64,000 nucleotides of DNA from Arthrobacter echini (GTDB lineage: Bacteria > Actinomycetota > Actinomycetes > Actinomycetales > Micrococcaceae), in assembly GCF_008107445.1 (NCBI RefSeq), contig NZ_VSLD01000002.1, positions 372,001-436,000 of the forward strand, in the 5' to 3' direction. This document shows, one piece after another, positions 1 through 8,574 of this stretch; the first letter of the stretch is position 1, and the number at the start of each line of letters is the position of its first letter. Position numbers and translations under genes: made by a program. The notes below the pieces were generated by a model. That model saw only the letters and a list, made by a program, of their open reading frames with translations, was not told the DNA's origin and did not search any database.

Positions 1-148
1 CCACGGTGATGCGGGACATGCCCGCCACCTCGGTCGGTCCGACGGCGAGGGAGTTGATGTTGAACGCGCGGCGTGCAAAGAGGCTCGCCACGCGGGTCAG
101 GACGCCGGGAACGTCCTCGACGAGCACGGAGAGAGTGTGGCGTGCCAT
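1..148 (-). CDS. ilvN: Acetolactate synthase small (regulatory) subunit, 3' part outside window
   Basis: This is the N-terminal part (49 codons) of the ACT-domain regulatory subunit that gives acetolactate synthase its valine feedback control in isoleucine, valine and leucine synthesis. The visible protein starts [20 protein letters not shown] and continues with a [14 protein letters not shown] stretch, which is the first ACT strand-helix unit of IlvN/IlvH. The gene starts 2 bases after the ilvB stop codon, so it is translated from the same transcript. The rest of the gene, and perhaps ilvC, would lie beyond base 1. Identity is secure from the motif and the position behind ilvB; the C-terminal domain cannot be judged. 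Confidence 0.95.
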   Translation of the reverse strand, partial: MARHTLSVLVEDVPGVLTRVASLFARRAFNINSLAVGPTEVAGMSRITV

Positions 149-150
149 GG

Positions 151-2049
151 TCAGTCCTCCTCTTCCCAGGTGGGTGTCATACCGCGGGCAATCTGGATGA
201 GGTCGTTGCTGACGCCCGAGGGGACCATGGGCCACACCATCGAATCGCGGCTCACCACGAAGTCGATCACCACCGGGCGGTCGTTGATGGCCAGCGCCTG
301 CTGGATGGTCGCGTCGATGTCCTCGTCGCGTTCACAGCGCAGACCCACGCACCCGTAGGCGTCCGCGAGCTTCACGAAGTCGGGAACACGCCTCGTGTCG
401 TGCCCGGTGTTCAGATCCGTGTTGGAGTAGCGGCCCTCGTAGAAGAGGGTCTGCCACTGCCGCACCATCCCGAGGGAGGAGTTGTTGATCACTGCCACCT
501 TGATGGGGATGTTGTTGATCACGCAGGTGGCGAGCTCCTGGTTGGTCATCTGGAAGCAGCCGTCGCCGTCGATGGCCCAGACCACGCGATCCGGGTCGCC
601 CACCTTGGCGCCCATCGCCGCGGGGACCGAGTACCCCATGGTGCCCAGGCCCCCGGAGTTGAGCCAGGAGTGCGGGCGCTCGTACTGGATGAACTGCGCG
701 GCCCACATCTGGTGCTGGCCCACTCCGGAGACGAAGACGCCCTCCGGTCCGGTGAGCTCGCCGATGCGCTTGATGACCTGCTGCGGTGCCGACAGGCCGT
801 CGTCGGGCTGCGTGAAGCCGACCGGGTAGGTGGCCTGCAGGCGGGAGATGGTCTTCCACCACGCGGAGATGTCCGGACGTCCCTGGGTCTCGAACGCACT
901 GCGCACCGCCCCCGTCAGTTCGGGGATGATCTCCTTGACGGAACCGACGATCGGCACGTCGGCGAGGCGGTTCTTGGAGATCTCCGCAGGATCGATGTCC
1001 GCGTGGATCACCTTCGCATTCGGGGCGAAGCTGGAGAGCACCCCGGTGACGCGGTCGTCGAAGCGCGCACCGAGGGTGATCAGCAGATCCGACTGCTGAA
1101 GTGCCGTGACGGCGGAGACCGAACCGTGCATGCCGGGCATCCCCACGTGCTGCTCGTGCGAATCCGGGAACACGCCCCGCGCCATCAGCGTGGTCACTAC
1201 CGGAGCGCCGACGAGTTCGGCGAGCTCCAGGAGTTCTGCCGAGGCGTGTGCCTTGAGGCAGCCACCACCCACGTAGAGCACGGGGCGCTGGGCCTCGGCG
1301 ATGAGGCGGGCGGCCTCCCGGACCTGCTTGGCATGACCGCGGAGCACCGGACGGTAGCCCGGGAGCTCGATCTTCGGCGGCCAGGAGAACGTCGTCTGGG
1401 CCTGCTGGGCGTCCTTGGCGATATCGACGAGGACGGGTCCGGGACGCCCCGTGGTGGCGATGTGGAAGGCCTCGGCGAGTACCCGGGGGATGTCACGCGC
1501 GTCGGTCACCAGATAGGAGTGCTTGGTGATCGGCATGGTGATGCCGACGATGTCCGCCTCCTGGAACGCGTCGGAGCCGATGAAGGCGCTGGAGACCTGG
1601 CCGGTGATGGCGACCATGGGCACCGAATCCATGTGGGCGTCCGCCAGGGCCGTGACCAGGTTCGTGGCACCCGGGCCGGACGTCACGATACACACGCCCG
1701 GACGGCCTGTGACCATGGCATAACCCTGGGCCGCGTGACCGGCGCCCTGTTCGTGCCGCACGAGGATGTGGCGCAGCTTGGTGGAGGCCAGGAGCGGATC
1801 GTAGGTGGGAAGGATGGCTCCCCCCGGAAGGCCGAAGACGTCGTCGACACCGAGTTCCTCGAGGGACCTCACGATCGCCGCCGATCCGAGCATCGGGGTG
1901 GGAGCGACGACGGCGTTGGGGCCACGGACGGCGCCGGCCGGCACGACCTTTGCGGTGTCCCGCACCGGAATCGCATCCCGTTCGGGCGCTGCCGGAGGTG
2001 CTGGCCGTGCTGCCAGCAGTGCTGGGCTGATGGGCGATCCCTTGGACAT
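151..2049 (-). CDS. ilvB: Acetolactate synthase large (catalytic) subunit
   Basis: Catalytic ThDP/FAD subunit (632 aa) that condenses two pyruvates to acetolactate, or pyruvate plus 2-oxobutyrate to acetohydroxybutyrate, in branched-chain amino acid synthesis. Visible marks are an N-terminal ThDP pyrimidine domain with FGLPGGA and the catalytic Glu in [14 protein letters not shown], a central FAD-type domain with [11 protein letters not shown], and a C-terminal ThDP-Mg site [14 protein letters not shown] followed by INN. About 50 N-terminal residues rich in Ala and Pro precede the conserved part, which is common in actinobacterial copies. The ATG at 2049 has the upstream purine run GAAGGAAG. 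Upstream lie the leader peptide and attenuator (2144-2298), so expression is probably tuned by charged branched-chain tRNAs. ilvN follows at once. Confidence 0.97.
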   Translation of the reverse strand: MSKGSPISPALLAARPAPPAAPERDAIPVRDTAKVVPAGAVRGPNAVVAPTPMLGSAAIVRSLEELGVDDVFGLPGGAILPTYDPLLASTKLRHILVRHEQGAGHAAQGYAMVTGRPGVCIVTSGPGATNLVTALADAHMDSVPMVAITGQVSSAFIGSDAFQEADIVGITMPITKHSYLVTDARDIPRVLAEAFHIATTGRPGPVLVDIAKDAQQAQTTFSWPPKIELPGYRPVLRGHAKQVREAARLIAEAQRPVLYVGGGCLKAHASAELLELAELVGAPVVTTLMARGVFPDSHEQHVGMPGMHGSVSAVTALQQSDLLITLGARFDDRVTGVLSSFAPNAKVIHADIDPAEISKNRLADVPIVGSVKEIIPELTGAVRSAFETQGRPDISAWWKTISRLQATYPVGFTQPDDGLSAPQQVIKRIGELTGPEGVFVSGVGQHQMWAAQFIQYERPHSWLNSGGLGTMGYSVPAAMGAKVGDPDRVVWAIDGDGCFQMTNQELATCVINNIPIKVAVINNSSLGMVRQWQTLFYEGRYSNTDLNTGHDTRRVPDFVKLADAYGCVGLRCERDEDIDATIQQALAINDRPVVIDFVVSRDSMVWPMVPSGVSNDLIQIARGMTPTWEEED

Positions 2050-2143
2050 CTGGAACTTCCTTCGGAAAAAGGTGCTGCCTTGCTACTGCTCTGACTGCGG
2101 ACGTACATCCACGCGATGGGGTTTGTCGACAGATCGTGTCAAC

Positions 2144-2182
2144 AAAAAAACCCCTCGGCCCGGTGGGGCTTGGTGAGGGGTT
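2144..2182 (-). terminator. Rho-independent attenuator terminator in the ilvB leader
   Basis: On the minus strand AACCCCTC (2182-2175) pairs with GAGGGGTT (2156-2149), and a run of seven T residues follows (2150-2144). This intrinsic terminator lies between the leader peptide stop (2215) and the ilvB start (2049), so it can only stop transcription before ilvB. Such a layout is the hallmark of amino-acid attenuation. The competing antiterminator fold was not worked out. Confidence 0.85.
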
Positions 2183-2214
2183 GCGCGTGGCTCGAGTCGT
2201 CTACCGGACGGGGC

Positions 2215-2262
2215 TCAGACCACGCGCTGGGTAAGAATGACGACTACGGATACGGGCTGCAT
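2215..2262 (-). CDS. ilvB leader peptide (attenuator), 15 aa
   Basis: A 16-codon reading frame on the minus strand encodes MQPVSVVVILTQRVV and then stops with TGA. Eight of 15 residues are branched-chain (six Val, one Ile, one Leu), including the run VVVIL. Its stop codon is about 33 bases upstream of the terminator hairpin at 2149-2182, and the frame sits just behind a promoter-like sequence. Known ilv leader peptides in actinobacteria and enterobacteria work the same way: a ribosome stalling on Val/Ile/Leu codons prevents the terminator from forming, so ilvBN is transcribed only when charged tRNAs are scarce. There is no clear Shine-Dalgarno and the predicted transcript starts close to the ATG, so translation is probably leaderless. 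The function is inferred from arrangement and composition, which are both very specific. Confidence 0.85.
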   Translation of the reverse strand: MQPVSVVVILTQRVV

Positions 2263-2268
2263 ATCTGT

Positions 2269-2298
2269 AGTGTCCCCGCCCCAGGGAAACAGTGTCAA
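2269..2298 (-). promoter_or_regulatory. Promoter of the ilvB leader transcript
   Basis: Minus strand: a perfect -35 TTGACA (2298-2293), an 18-base spacer and a -10-like GACACT (2274-2269). Transcription would start within a few bases of the leader peptide ATG at 2262. The -35 box is strong evidence; the -10 box matches only the conserved A and final T. Confidence 0.6.
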
Positions 2299-2336
2299 CC
2301 GCCTCCCCTGGTCGTCTCACGATGTGGGACGAATTA

Positions 2337-2362
2337 GTCCGGTTAGTGGACACTAACCGGAC
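2337..2362 (-). terminator. Perfect 12-bp inverted repeat after ilvD
   Basis: GTCCGGTTAGTG (2337-2348), a two-base centre, then its exact complement (2351-2362), beginning 8 bases after the ilvD stop. It could end ilvD transcription before the ilvB promoter. No T tract follows, so it may be a Rho-assisted terminator or a protein-binding palindrome instead. Confidence 0.5.
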
Positions 2363-2369
2363 CATCCCG

Positions 2370-4073
2370 CTAGCCCGTATAGGCGCCGGTCGACGCCGAA
2401 TGCACCAGCTTGGCGTACTTGCCGAGTACTCCCTTGGTATAGCGCGCGGGCAGTGGCTCCCAGCCCTCCCTGCGCCGGGCGAGCTCGGACTCGTCGACCA
2501 GGAGGTCGAAGCTCTTCGCTGCGATGTCGACCCGGATGCGGTCACCGTCGCGCACGAAGGCGATGGGCCCGCCGTCCACCGCCTCCGGTGCCACGTGCCC
2601 GATGCACAGGCCCGTGGTGCCGCCCGAGAAGCGGCCGTCGGTGAGCAGGAGGACATCCTTGCCGAGGCCGGCGCCCTTGATGGCCCCGGTGATGGCGAGC
2701 ATCTCGCGCATGCCCGGTCCACCCTTGGGCCCCTCGTAGCGGATCACGACGACGTCGCCGGCGCGGATCCCGCCGGCGTCGAGGGCGTCGAGGGCGCCCT
2801 GCTCACGCTCGAAGACGCGGGCCGTCCCCTCGAAGACGTCGGCGTCGAAGCCTGCGCTCTTGACCACGGCGCCCTCCGGGGCGAGCGAGCCGTGCAGGAT
2901 GGTGATCCCGCCGGTCTTGTGCAGCGGATTGTCGAGGGCCCGCAGGATCTTGCCGTCGAGATCCGGCGGGTCGATCTCCGCGAGGTTCTCCGCGACCGTC
3001 TTCCCGGTGACGGTGAGGCAGTCGCCATGGATCAGGCCGGCGTCGAGCAGGGCCTTCATGATCACCGGGACGCCGCCCACCTTGTCGACGTCGAACATCA
3101 CGTAGCGGCCGAAGGGCTTCAGATCGCCGAGGTGCGGGATGCGATCCCCGATACGGGTGAAGTCGTCGAGGGTGAGCTCCACCTCCGCCTCACGGGCGAT
3201 CGCGAGCAGGTGCAGGACGGCGTTCGTGGAGCCACCGAAGGCCATGGTGACGGCGATGGCGTTCTCGAAGGCCTTCTTGGTCATGATGTCGCGGGCGGTG
3301 ATCCCCAGTCGCAGCAGATTGACGACCGCCTCGCCGGACTTGCGGGCGAACAGGTCGCGACGCCGATCGGCCGAGGGCGGAGCCGCCGAACCGGGCAGCG
3401 ACATGCCGAGGGCCTCGCCGATGCACGCCATGGTGTTCGCGGTGTACATACCGCCGCACGCGCCCTCGCCGGGGCAGATGGCGCGCTCGATGCTGTCGAG
3501 GTCCTTCAGACTCATGGTGCCCGCAGCACACGCGCCGACGGCCTCGAAGGCGTCGATCAGCGTGACCTCCTTCTCCGTGCCGTCCTCGAGCTTGGCGAAG
3601 CCGGGCATGATGGTCCCGGCATAGAGGAACACGGAGGCCAGATCGAGACGCGCGGCGGCCATGAGCATGCCCGGCAGCGATTTGTCGCATCCCGCGAGGA
3701 GCACGGAGCCGTCGATACGCTCGGCCTCCATGACGGTCTCCACAGAATCGGCGATGACCTCCCGGGAGACGAGGGAGAAGTGCATGCCCTCGTGACCCAT
3801 GGAGATGCCGTCGGAGACCGATATGGTGCCGAACTGCATGGGGAAGCCTCCCCCTGCATGCACACCCTCCTTGGCGCCCTGGGCCAGTCGGTTGAGCGAG
3901 AGATTGCAGGGCGTGATCTCGTTCCAGGAACTCGCCACACCGACCTGCGGCTTCGCGAAGTCGTCGTCGCCCATCCCCACCGCTCGGAACATGCCTCGGG
4001 CGGGGGCCGCATGGATACCGTCCGTGACGGTACGGCTTCTGGGCTTGATATCCGGGGTCGTCTCCACACTCAT
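2370..4073 (-). CDS. ilvD: Dihydroxy-acid dehydratase
   Basis: Fe-S dehydratase (567 aa) that converts 2,3-dihydroxy-3-methylvalerate and 2,3-dihydroxyisovalerate to the 2-keto acids, the step after IlvC. The IlvD/Edd signature is seen in [16 protein letters not shown] (cluster Cys), in [15 protein letters not shown] with further Cys, and near the C-terminus in [15 protein letters not shown] and the GD-RIRVDI stretch. Length is normal for the family. The ATG at 4073 is chosen because [19 protein letters not shown] is the usual N-terminus and a TAGACT -10 box (4086-4081) sits 7 bases upstream, so the mRNA is probably leaderless. It points the same way as ilvB but is separated from it by a hairpin and a new promoter, so it is probably a separate transcript. 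Confidence 0.97.
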   Translation of the reverse strand: MSVETTPDIKPRSRTVTDGIHAAPARGMFRAVGMGDDDFAKPQVGVASSWNEITPCNLSLNRLAQGAKEGVHAGGGFPMQFGTISVSDGISMGHEGMHFSLVSREVIADSVETVMEAERIDGSVLLAGCDKSLPGMLMAAARLDLASVFLYAGTIMPGFAKLEDGTEKEVTLIDAFEAVGACAAGTMSLKDLDSIERAICPGEGACGGMYTANTMACIGEALGMSLPGSAAPPSADRRRDLFARKSGEAVVNLLRLGITARDIMTKKAFENAIAVTMAFGGSTNAVLHLLAIAREAEVELTLDDFTRIGDRIPHLGDLKPFGRYVMFDVDKVGGVPVIMKALLDAGLIHGDCLTVTGKTVAENLAEIDPPDLDGKILRALDNPLHKTGGITILHGSLAPEGAVVKSAGFDADVFEGTARVFEREQGALDALDAGGIRAGDVVVIRYEGPKGGPGMREMLAITGAIKGAGLGKDVLLLTDGRFSGGTTGLCIGHVAPEAVDGGPIAFVRDGDRIRVDIAAKSFDLLVDESELARRREGWEPLPARYTKGVLGKYAKLVHSASTGAYTG

Positions 4074-4080
4074 GAGGGAG

Positions 4081-4086
4081 AGTCTA
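4081..4086 (-). promoter_or_regulatory. -10 box of ilvD (leaderless)
   Basis: TAGACT on the minus strand, 7 bases before the ATG at 4073. The same box-to-start distance recurs at many genes in this window. No good -35 was found. Confidence 0.55.
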
Positions 4087-4252
4087 GGCCGTTGCCGCAG
4101 GCCCCTTTTGCTCTGTGACCCTCCTGTTACAGCCGGTGCACCCTCCGGTACAGTGTGGATCTCGCGGGCTTTCCCGACCCGCCTGCCGGACGTAGCGCGA
4201 TCGGTTCCCCTGCCGGAACCGGACCGACAGCCTCCTAGCGAAGCGGCGTGAC

Positions 4253-4717
4253 ATGACTCCCGAACAGCACGATGAACCGACACGACCGCTCGAGGGCGGA
4301 CAGGAACTGAAGGACGCCTTCCGGCTCGTGTTCGACGGACAGATCCCCAATTACGGCGACTACAACCTCGTGGTCGCGTCCTCCCGCGGTGGCGGCGCCG
4401 ACGGGTCGGGACCCCGGACTGCCTTCGTGGTGGGCTACCGCTGGAAGCCCGCCGAACTCATGATCGCGCCCACACACCTCGCCGGTATCACCGGAGCCGG
4501 CGTCCCCGCGGAAGTGAACATGACCAATCTCGCCCACGCGCTCCAGTGGGAGGACGGGAGCTACGAGGTGGGCACGAACGTGGGACGCATCTTCCGGTTC
4601 AGCCTTGAGCCCGAACCGGTGCTCGCGGTCGGACCCGGCGCTCCCCTGCGGCTCGCGCAGTCCGACGACGTCGTCGACTTCTCGGCCTTCATGGAGGCCT
4701 TCATCGCGAGGGCTTGA
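4253..4717 (+). CDS. Conserved-looking hypothetical protein, 154 aa
   Basis: I do not recognise this family. The protein is soluble, with no signal peptide or membrane segment. Visible stretches include [20 protein letters not shown] near residue 25, [16 protein letters not shown] around residue 60, and an acidic-to-hydrophobic C-terminus ending [12 protein letters not shown]. Codon use is typical high-GC coding with G/C third positions, and the frame is open from a plausible ATG to TGA, which supports a real gene. It diverges from ilvD and runs head-on into the dehydrogenase gene at 4701-5735, with the last 17 bases of the two genes overlapping. No Shine-Dalgarno is obvious. Nothing in the context suggests a role. 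Confidence 0.7.
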   Translation: MTPEQHDEPTRPLEGGQELKDAFRLVFDGQIPNYGDYNLVVASSRGGGADGSGPRTAFVVGYRWKPAELMIAPTHLAGITGAGVPAEVNMTNLAHALQWEDGSYEVGTNVGRIFRFSLEPEPVLAVGPGAPLRLAQSDDVVDFSAFMEAFIARA

Positions 4718-5735
4718 GGGTCCGACCGGCCGAGCGCCGGCCCCAGGGGCCCTGCTGCACCAGGTTGAGCGGTTCCCCGCCCTCCCCGAGCACGCTGATC
4801 TGGCGGCGGAGCAGCGCGAGGATGCGGGGCGGGAACGCCGCCGTGTTCCCACCGTTGTGTGGGGTGATGATGGCCCCTGGAGCACTCCACAGCGGGTGGC
4901 CCGCGGGTAGGGGCTCCGGATCGACGACGTCGAGGGCGGCCCGCAGGCGACCCGAGACCACCTCGCGGGTCAGGGCCTCGGTGTCGACGACTGCCCCGCG
5001 GGCCACATTGACCACGAGGGCGCCGTCGGGCAGTGCGGCGAGGACGTCCCGGCCGACGAGTCCGTGCGTCGACTCCGTCAGCGGCGTGATGACGATCACG
5101 ACGTCGTGGTGCGGAGCGAGGTCGACCAGTTCGGTACCTGCATGGACATGCCCCTGGTGATCGTCGCGGGCAGTGCCGCCCACCCGCGTGAGGACGGTGT
5201 CGAAGGTCTCGAGCCGCCTGCCGATCTCGGCACCGATGCCCCCCACTCCCACGAGCAGCACCCGCCGGTCCGCCAGGCCCGGGTAGCGGGCACTGCGCCA
5301 GACGCCGTCGGACTGCTGCCGCACGGCGTCGTCGATCCCCCGCAGCGAGGCCAGGGCCAGCCCGACGGCCAGCTCAGCTGTGGCAGCGGCGTGAACTCCC
5401 GCGGCGGTCGCGATCGCGACATCCGGGCCCACGAGATCGACCACCCCGTCATAGCCCGTCGACTGCGTGTGGACCAGCTTCAGCCCGGTCGCCCCGGCGA
5501 AGGCTCCGGCCAGGTCGGGCTGGTGCGTCGGAGGCAGGACGACGGCGTCCCCCGCATACGGCAGGACGGCGGCGTCGAGTTCGGAGGGATCGACGCCGTC
5601 GGGCACATCCTGGAAGTCCCAGAACACCACGTCGACGTTCGGCGAGGCATCGGCCAGTGCATCCATGAGCTCGGTGGTCGGAACGCTGAGGGTGCGTACT
5701 GGTCGGTGATCCGCTGCCGGCTCTGGAGGCGTCAT
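4701..5735 (-). CDS. D-isomer-specific 2-hydroxyacid dehydrogenase
   Basis: NAD(P)-dependent oxidoreductase (344 aa) of the D-2-hydroxyacid dehydrogenase family, which interconverts 2-keto acids and D-2-hydroxy acids. The nucleotide-binding motif is GVGGIGAEIG (about residue 165). The catalytic triad is visible as Arg in VNVARGAVVD, Glu in DVVDPEPLPAGHPLW and His in IITPHNGGN. The sequence resembles glyoxylate/hydroxypyruvate reductases and putative phosphoglycerate dehydrogenases, but the true substrate cannot be set. A -10 box TAGGCT (5747-5742) lies 6 bases before the ATG, so the message is probably leaderless. It is convergent with, and overlaps by 17 bases, the hypothetical gene at 4253-4717. 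Confidence 0.88.
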   Translation of the reverse strand: MTPPEPAADHRPVRTLSVPTTELMDALADASPNVDVVFWDFQDVPDGVDPSELDAAVLPYAGDAVVLPPTHQPDLAGAFAGATGLKLVHTQSTGYDGVVDLVGPDVAIATAAGVHAAATAELAVGLALASLRGIDDAVRQQSDGVWRSARYPGLADRRVLLVGVGGIGAEIGRRLETFDTVLTRVGGTARDDHQGHVHAGTELVDLAPHHDVVIVITPLTESTHGLVGRDVLAALPDGALVVNVARGAVVDTEALTREVVSGRLRAALDVVDPEPLPAGHPLWSAPGAIITPHNGGNTAAFPPRILALLRRQISVLGEGGEPLNLVQQGPWGRRSAGRTLKPSR

Positions 5736-5741
5736 GCCGCC

Positions 5742-5747
5742 AGCCTA
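5742..5747 (-). promoter_or_regulatory. -10 box of the 2-hydroxyacid dehydrogenase gene
   Basis: TAGGCT on the minus strand with a 6-base gap to the ATG at 5735, giving a leaderless arrangement. Confidence 0.5.
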
Positions 5748-5905
5748 GTGCGTCCGTTCCTTGCGGCGTTCAGCTTCGGCGAGCCGGTCCCGGGCGTGCG
5801 CGGGGAGCAGCCTCTCACCGAGTTTCATGATTCAGCACAGGTGCTGGTAATGTTCAGTGCTGTTGCGGATTGCCGACCGGGTGAAATCGGGAGGGAAAAC
5901 GCTAC

Positions 5906-5978
5906 GCACCTCTAGCTCAATTGGCAGAGCAATTGACTCTTAATCAATGGGTTTCGGGTTCAAGTCCCGAGGGGTGCA
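5906..5978 (+). tRNA. tRNA-Lys (anticodon CUU)
   Basis: A 73-base cloverleaf. The acceptor arm GCACCTC pairs with GGGGTGC (one G-T pair). The anticodon stem ATTGA/TCAAT encloses the loop CTCTTAA with CTT at 5939-5941. The T-arm contains GGGTTCAAGTCCC. The discriminator is A and CCA is not encoded. Confidence 0.97.
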
Positions 5979-5986
5979 CTTCGATT

Positions 5987-6033
5987 CCCCGTTCGCCAGG
6001 TCTCGCCGCCTGACGGACGGGGTTTCGTTTTGT
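5987..6033 (+). terminator. Intrinsic terminator of tRNA-Lys
   Basis: A 14-base arm (5987-6000) pairs with 6009-6022 with one mismatch and one G-U pair around an 8-base loop. It is followed by the T-rich tract TTTCGTTTTG. It begins 9 bases after the tRNA. Confidence 0.75.
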
Positions 6034-6065
6034 CCGGCACTCTCCCCGCCCGCGTCACCGGAGCC

Positions 6066-6071
6066 TACGAT
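6066..6071 (+). promoter_or_regulatory. -10 box of the one-TM protein gene
   Basis: TACGAT, followed after 6 bases by the GTG at 6078. It supports that GTG as the start of a leaderless message. Confidence 0.5.
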
Positions 6072-6077
6072 GGTGCC

Positions 6078-6812
6078 GTGAACGCATTCTTCGCCTTCGC
6101 CACAGAATTCTGGTGGCTCGTCTTCCCGCTGTCGGGCCTGTGGTTCGCCTTCGGGTCCTCCTGGTCGGAGGCTACCGAACGCCGTCATCGCCGGAAGGTG
6201 GAGATCTACCGACTCAAGCATCCGGGCGCTGCCCCTGCACCGATCGAGCAGCGACGCGAGCCGTCGGGGAAGAAATCCGGCAGGAAGACGGCCGACCGGT
6301 CAGGGACTGATCGGGCCGTACGGGTTGTCGAAGCGATGCACGACGACGTCGACCGCAGGTGGCTCTCCTATGAGCTCGACGCCGCGAAGCTGATCGACTA
6401 CCCCACCATGACCGACGTCCGGGAGCCGCTGACCGTCGCGTTCCTGAGGGCCAAACGCGAGGCCGATGCCCTCCGACCACAGGACGCAGCAGACCTGGAT
6501 GCCGAGGATCTGGTTGCCTACCGCGCCGCGGTCACGTCCTACGGGGTTGCCTTCCAGGTCGCCGAGACCGAGGCCCGTCGCGTCAGGGCCAGCGGTTTCA
6601 CCGCGGAGGAGCGGGCCCGCCTGGACACTGCTCGCAAGCTCGTCACCGTGGCCGTCGACGACGCCGCCACCGCAGCCGAGCGGCAGTCCGCGTACCGCAG
6701 GGCGCGCCGCGAACTGGACGGACTGATCGTCCTTCCCGAGGCGACGATCGACTCCCTCGAGCAAAGCGTTGCCGGGGCCATCGGCCCACGGCGGGGGTCA
6801 TCGCCGGCCTGA
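6078..6812 (+). CDS. Single-pass membrane protein with helical cytoplasmic part, unknown function
   Basis: The protein is 244 aa from the GTG at 6078. This start is preferred over an in-frame ATG 48 bases upstream because TACGAT lies 6 bases before it and the upstream codons encode no conserved-looking sequence. Residues about 2-25 (FFAFATEFWWLVFPLSGLWF) form one membrane segment. A basic, proline-rich linker follows (about 40-80). The rest is charged and probably helical, rich in Ala, Arg, Asp and Glu, with repeated AxxARR-type patterns. No catalytic motif is visible and I do not recognise the family. It lies directly after tRNA-Lys and its terminator, and is convergent with the exporter at 6836. 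Confidence 0.75.
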   Translation: MNAFFAFATEFWWLVFPLSGLWFAFGSSWSEATERRHRRKVEIYRLKHPGAAPAPIEQRREPSGKKSGRKTADRSGTDRAVRVVEAMHDDVDRRWLSYELDAAKLIDYPTMTDVREPLTVAFLRAKREADALRPQDAADLDAEDLVAYRAAVTSYGVAFQVAETEARRVRASGFTAEERARLDTARKLVTVAVDDAATAAERQSAYRRARRELDGLIVLPEATIDSLEQSVAGAIGPRRGSSPA

Positions 6813-6835
6813 CGGCGGTACCTGGAGATACCGCG

Positions 6836-8272
6836 TCAGTCCGGTGGATCCGCTGCGTCGCGGACGAGGACGAAGGCTGTCGTGGCGCTGAGCAACGCGA
6901 GTCCTGCGCCGACCCAGGCCGCGGCCGCGAAACCGGCCAGGAGATCGTCGGCGGAACCGATGAGGACGAGTCCGAGGAAGGCGGTGGCCACGAGGCCCGC
7001 TATGCGCGAGATGGCATTGTTCACTCCCGAGGCAACCCCGGTGTAGCGCTGCCCCACACTGTTGAGCACGGCCGTGGTCAAGGGAGCCACGGAGGTGGCC
7101 ATCCCGAGGGCGAGGACGACGAGCCCCGGGAAGATGTGCCGCCAATAGTCGACGTCCGTCGACGGGACAGCCGAGAACAGCAGGAAACCGCCGGCGACCA
7201 GGCAGGATCCGACCGACAGCAGTGTCCTCGTGCCGAATCGTTCCGACAGTGTCCCACCGGCGAAGCGTGAGAGGAGGAACATCAGGAGCGGGAAGGGAAG
7301 GATCGCCGCTCCGGCCTGCGTGGCGGAGTAGCCGACCTCCTCGATCAGTACGTAGGGCAGGAGCACCAGGAGCCCGCCGAGGGCGGCATAGAGGAAGAAC
7401 GTCAGGATCGACAGGCCCGAGAAGGTGGGGTTGGTGAACAGCACCAGCGGGGTCATGGCCGCATCGCCGAGCCGATGTTCGACGACGATGAACCCGGCGA
7501 GGAGGAGAAGCCCCGACCCCAGCGCGAACCAGACCAGGCCGGTCATGCCGCGGTCCGGGAGTGCGATCAGCGCCCAGATCAGCGCAAAGAGACCCACGCC
7601 GGACATGATGGCACCCGTCCAGTCCAGGGCTGAGGTCTCCCCGGCATCGGCCCGGCTCTCACGCACCGACCGGTACGCGACGCCCAGGGCGATCAGCGAG
7701 AGCGGCACCATCAGCACGAACGCCCACCGCCATCCGGCGACGTCGACGATCACTCCGCCGAGGAGTGGTGCCACGGCGCCGGCTGCCGCACCGGCGGCGG
7801 CCCAGGTGCCGATCGCGGCACCTCGTGCGCGTCCCGAGAAGGCGTCGGCCAGGATCGCCAGGGACGTCGGAGCCAGCATCGCGGCGCCCACGCCTTCGAG
7901 GACCCGTCCGAGCAGCAGCACCGGGAAGCTCCATGCCACCGCGCAGAGAATGCACGCGACGGCGAAGATCACCAGCCCTGCCAGGAAGATCCGCCGTCGC
8001 CCGTACTTGTCGCCCAGAGCACCACCGATGAGCACGAGCGCACCCAGCGGCAACAGATAGGCGTTGACGACCCACTGCGCCCCGGTCACTCCTGCGTCGA
8101 ACTCCTGCTGGATCTGCGGCAGGGCCACATTGATGATCGATCCGACCACGAACGCCAAACTGGAACCCAGGATCGTGGCAATCAGGGTTCCACGTTTGTT
8201 CAGGCCGTCCGGCTGCTGGACCTCCACGGCGACGGCGCCCCCTGTGCACGGGACGGGAAGTGTGTTGCTCAT
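6836..8272 (-). CDS. MFS exporter, DHA2 (EmrB/QacA-like) family
   Basis: Proton-driven multidrug-type exporter of the major facilitator superfamily (478 aa), predicted in the cytoplasmic membrane. About 12-14 hydrophobic segments are visible. Motif A is GGALGDKYGRRRIF after TM2. A VNAYLLPLGALVLIGG stretch (TM2) and LLGRVLEGVGAAMLAPTSLA (TM4 region) are typical of the drug:H+ antiporter-2 branch. The C-terminal half carries SGVNNAISRIAGLVATAFLG, also typical of DHA2. The start has a strong ribosome site (GGGAGGAGC). A candidate promoter (8432-8460) would leave a 5' leader of about 150 bases. There is no adjacent TetR or MarR regulator. Substrate unknown. Confidence 0.9.
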   Translation of the reverse strand: MSNTLPVPCTGGAVAVEVQQPDGLNKRGTLIATILGSSLAFVVGSIINVALPQIQQEFDAGVTGAQWVVNAYLLPLGALVLIGGALGDKYGRRRIFLAGLVIFAVACILCAVAWSFPVLLLGRVLEGVGAAMLAPTSLAILADAFSGRARGAAIGTWAAAGAAAGAVAPLLGGVIVDVAGWRWAFVLMVPLSLIALGVAYRSVRESRADAGETSALDWTGAIMSGVGLFALIWALIALPDRGMTGLVWFALGSGLLLLAGFIVVEHRLGDAAMTPLVLFTNPTFSGLSILTFFLYAALGGLLVLLPYVLIEEVGYSATQAGAAILPFPLLMFLLSRFAGGTLSERFGTRTLLSVGSCLVAGGFLLFSAVPSTDVDYWRHIFPGLVVLALGMATSVAPLTTAVLNSVGQRYTGVASGVNNAISRIAGLVATAFLGLVLIGSADDLLAGFAAAAWVGAGLALLSATTAFVLVRDAADPPD

Positions 8273-8431
8273 GTGTTGCTCCTCCCGGTTCCGCTGAGGG
8301 TGCTTGGAGGCGTCGACGACGTCCCGCGATGAATTTCGCGCTGCCCGACAGCCCTGGGTCTCGACCCGGAGCTTGCCGGCCCCGGCAGCATCTCATCCTC
8401 GTGCGGTCCGAGGATCGAACCGCCACTTCTC

Positions 8432-8460
8432 AGTATCATCGCCCTCCGTCTGGACCACAA
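8432..8460 (-). promoter_or_regulatory. Candidate promoter of the DHA2 exporter
   Basis: Minus strand: -35 TTGTGG (8460-8455), exact 17-base spacer, -10 GATACT (8437-8432). It lies in the 302-base gene-free stretch 8273-8574 between the PucR-type gene and the exporter. Apart from this and the exporter's ribosome site I see no other structure in that stretch. Confidence 0.4.
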
Positions 8461-8574
8461 CGTGACCGGGAGGTCGTGCGGCACCACTGTGCGTAAGGTG
8501 CCGAGCATTCCAGTCCAACCCCTTCCGTCAATGGCACAACAGTGCGGGTGCCGGCAGTGGGCTCCGGGCCAGGT

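Noticed and set aside
73-2094. Long open frame on the plus strand opposite ilvB
   Set aside because: It is a high-GC shadow of ilvB; its translation is a low-complexity mix of Arg, Gly, Asp and Val with no motif.
2292-4118. Long open frame on the plus strand opposite ilvD
   Set aside because: Shadow of ilvD, which has clear family motifs on the minus strand.
5848-5853. TAATGT as a promoter of tRNA-Lys
   Set aside because: The matching -35 region is poor, so I did not list it.
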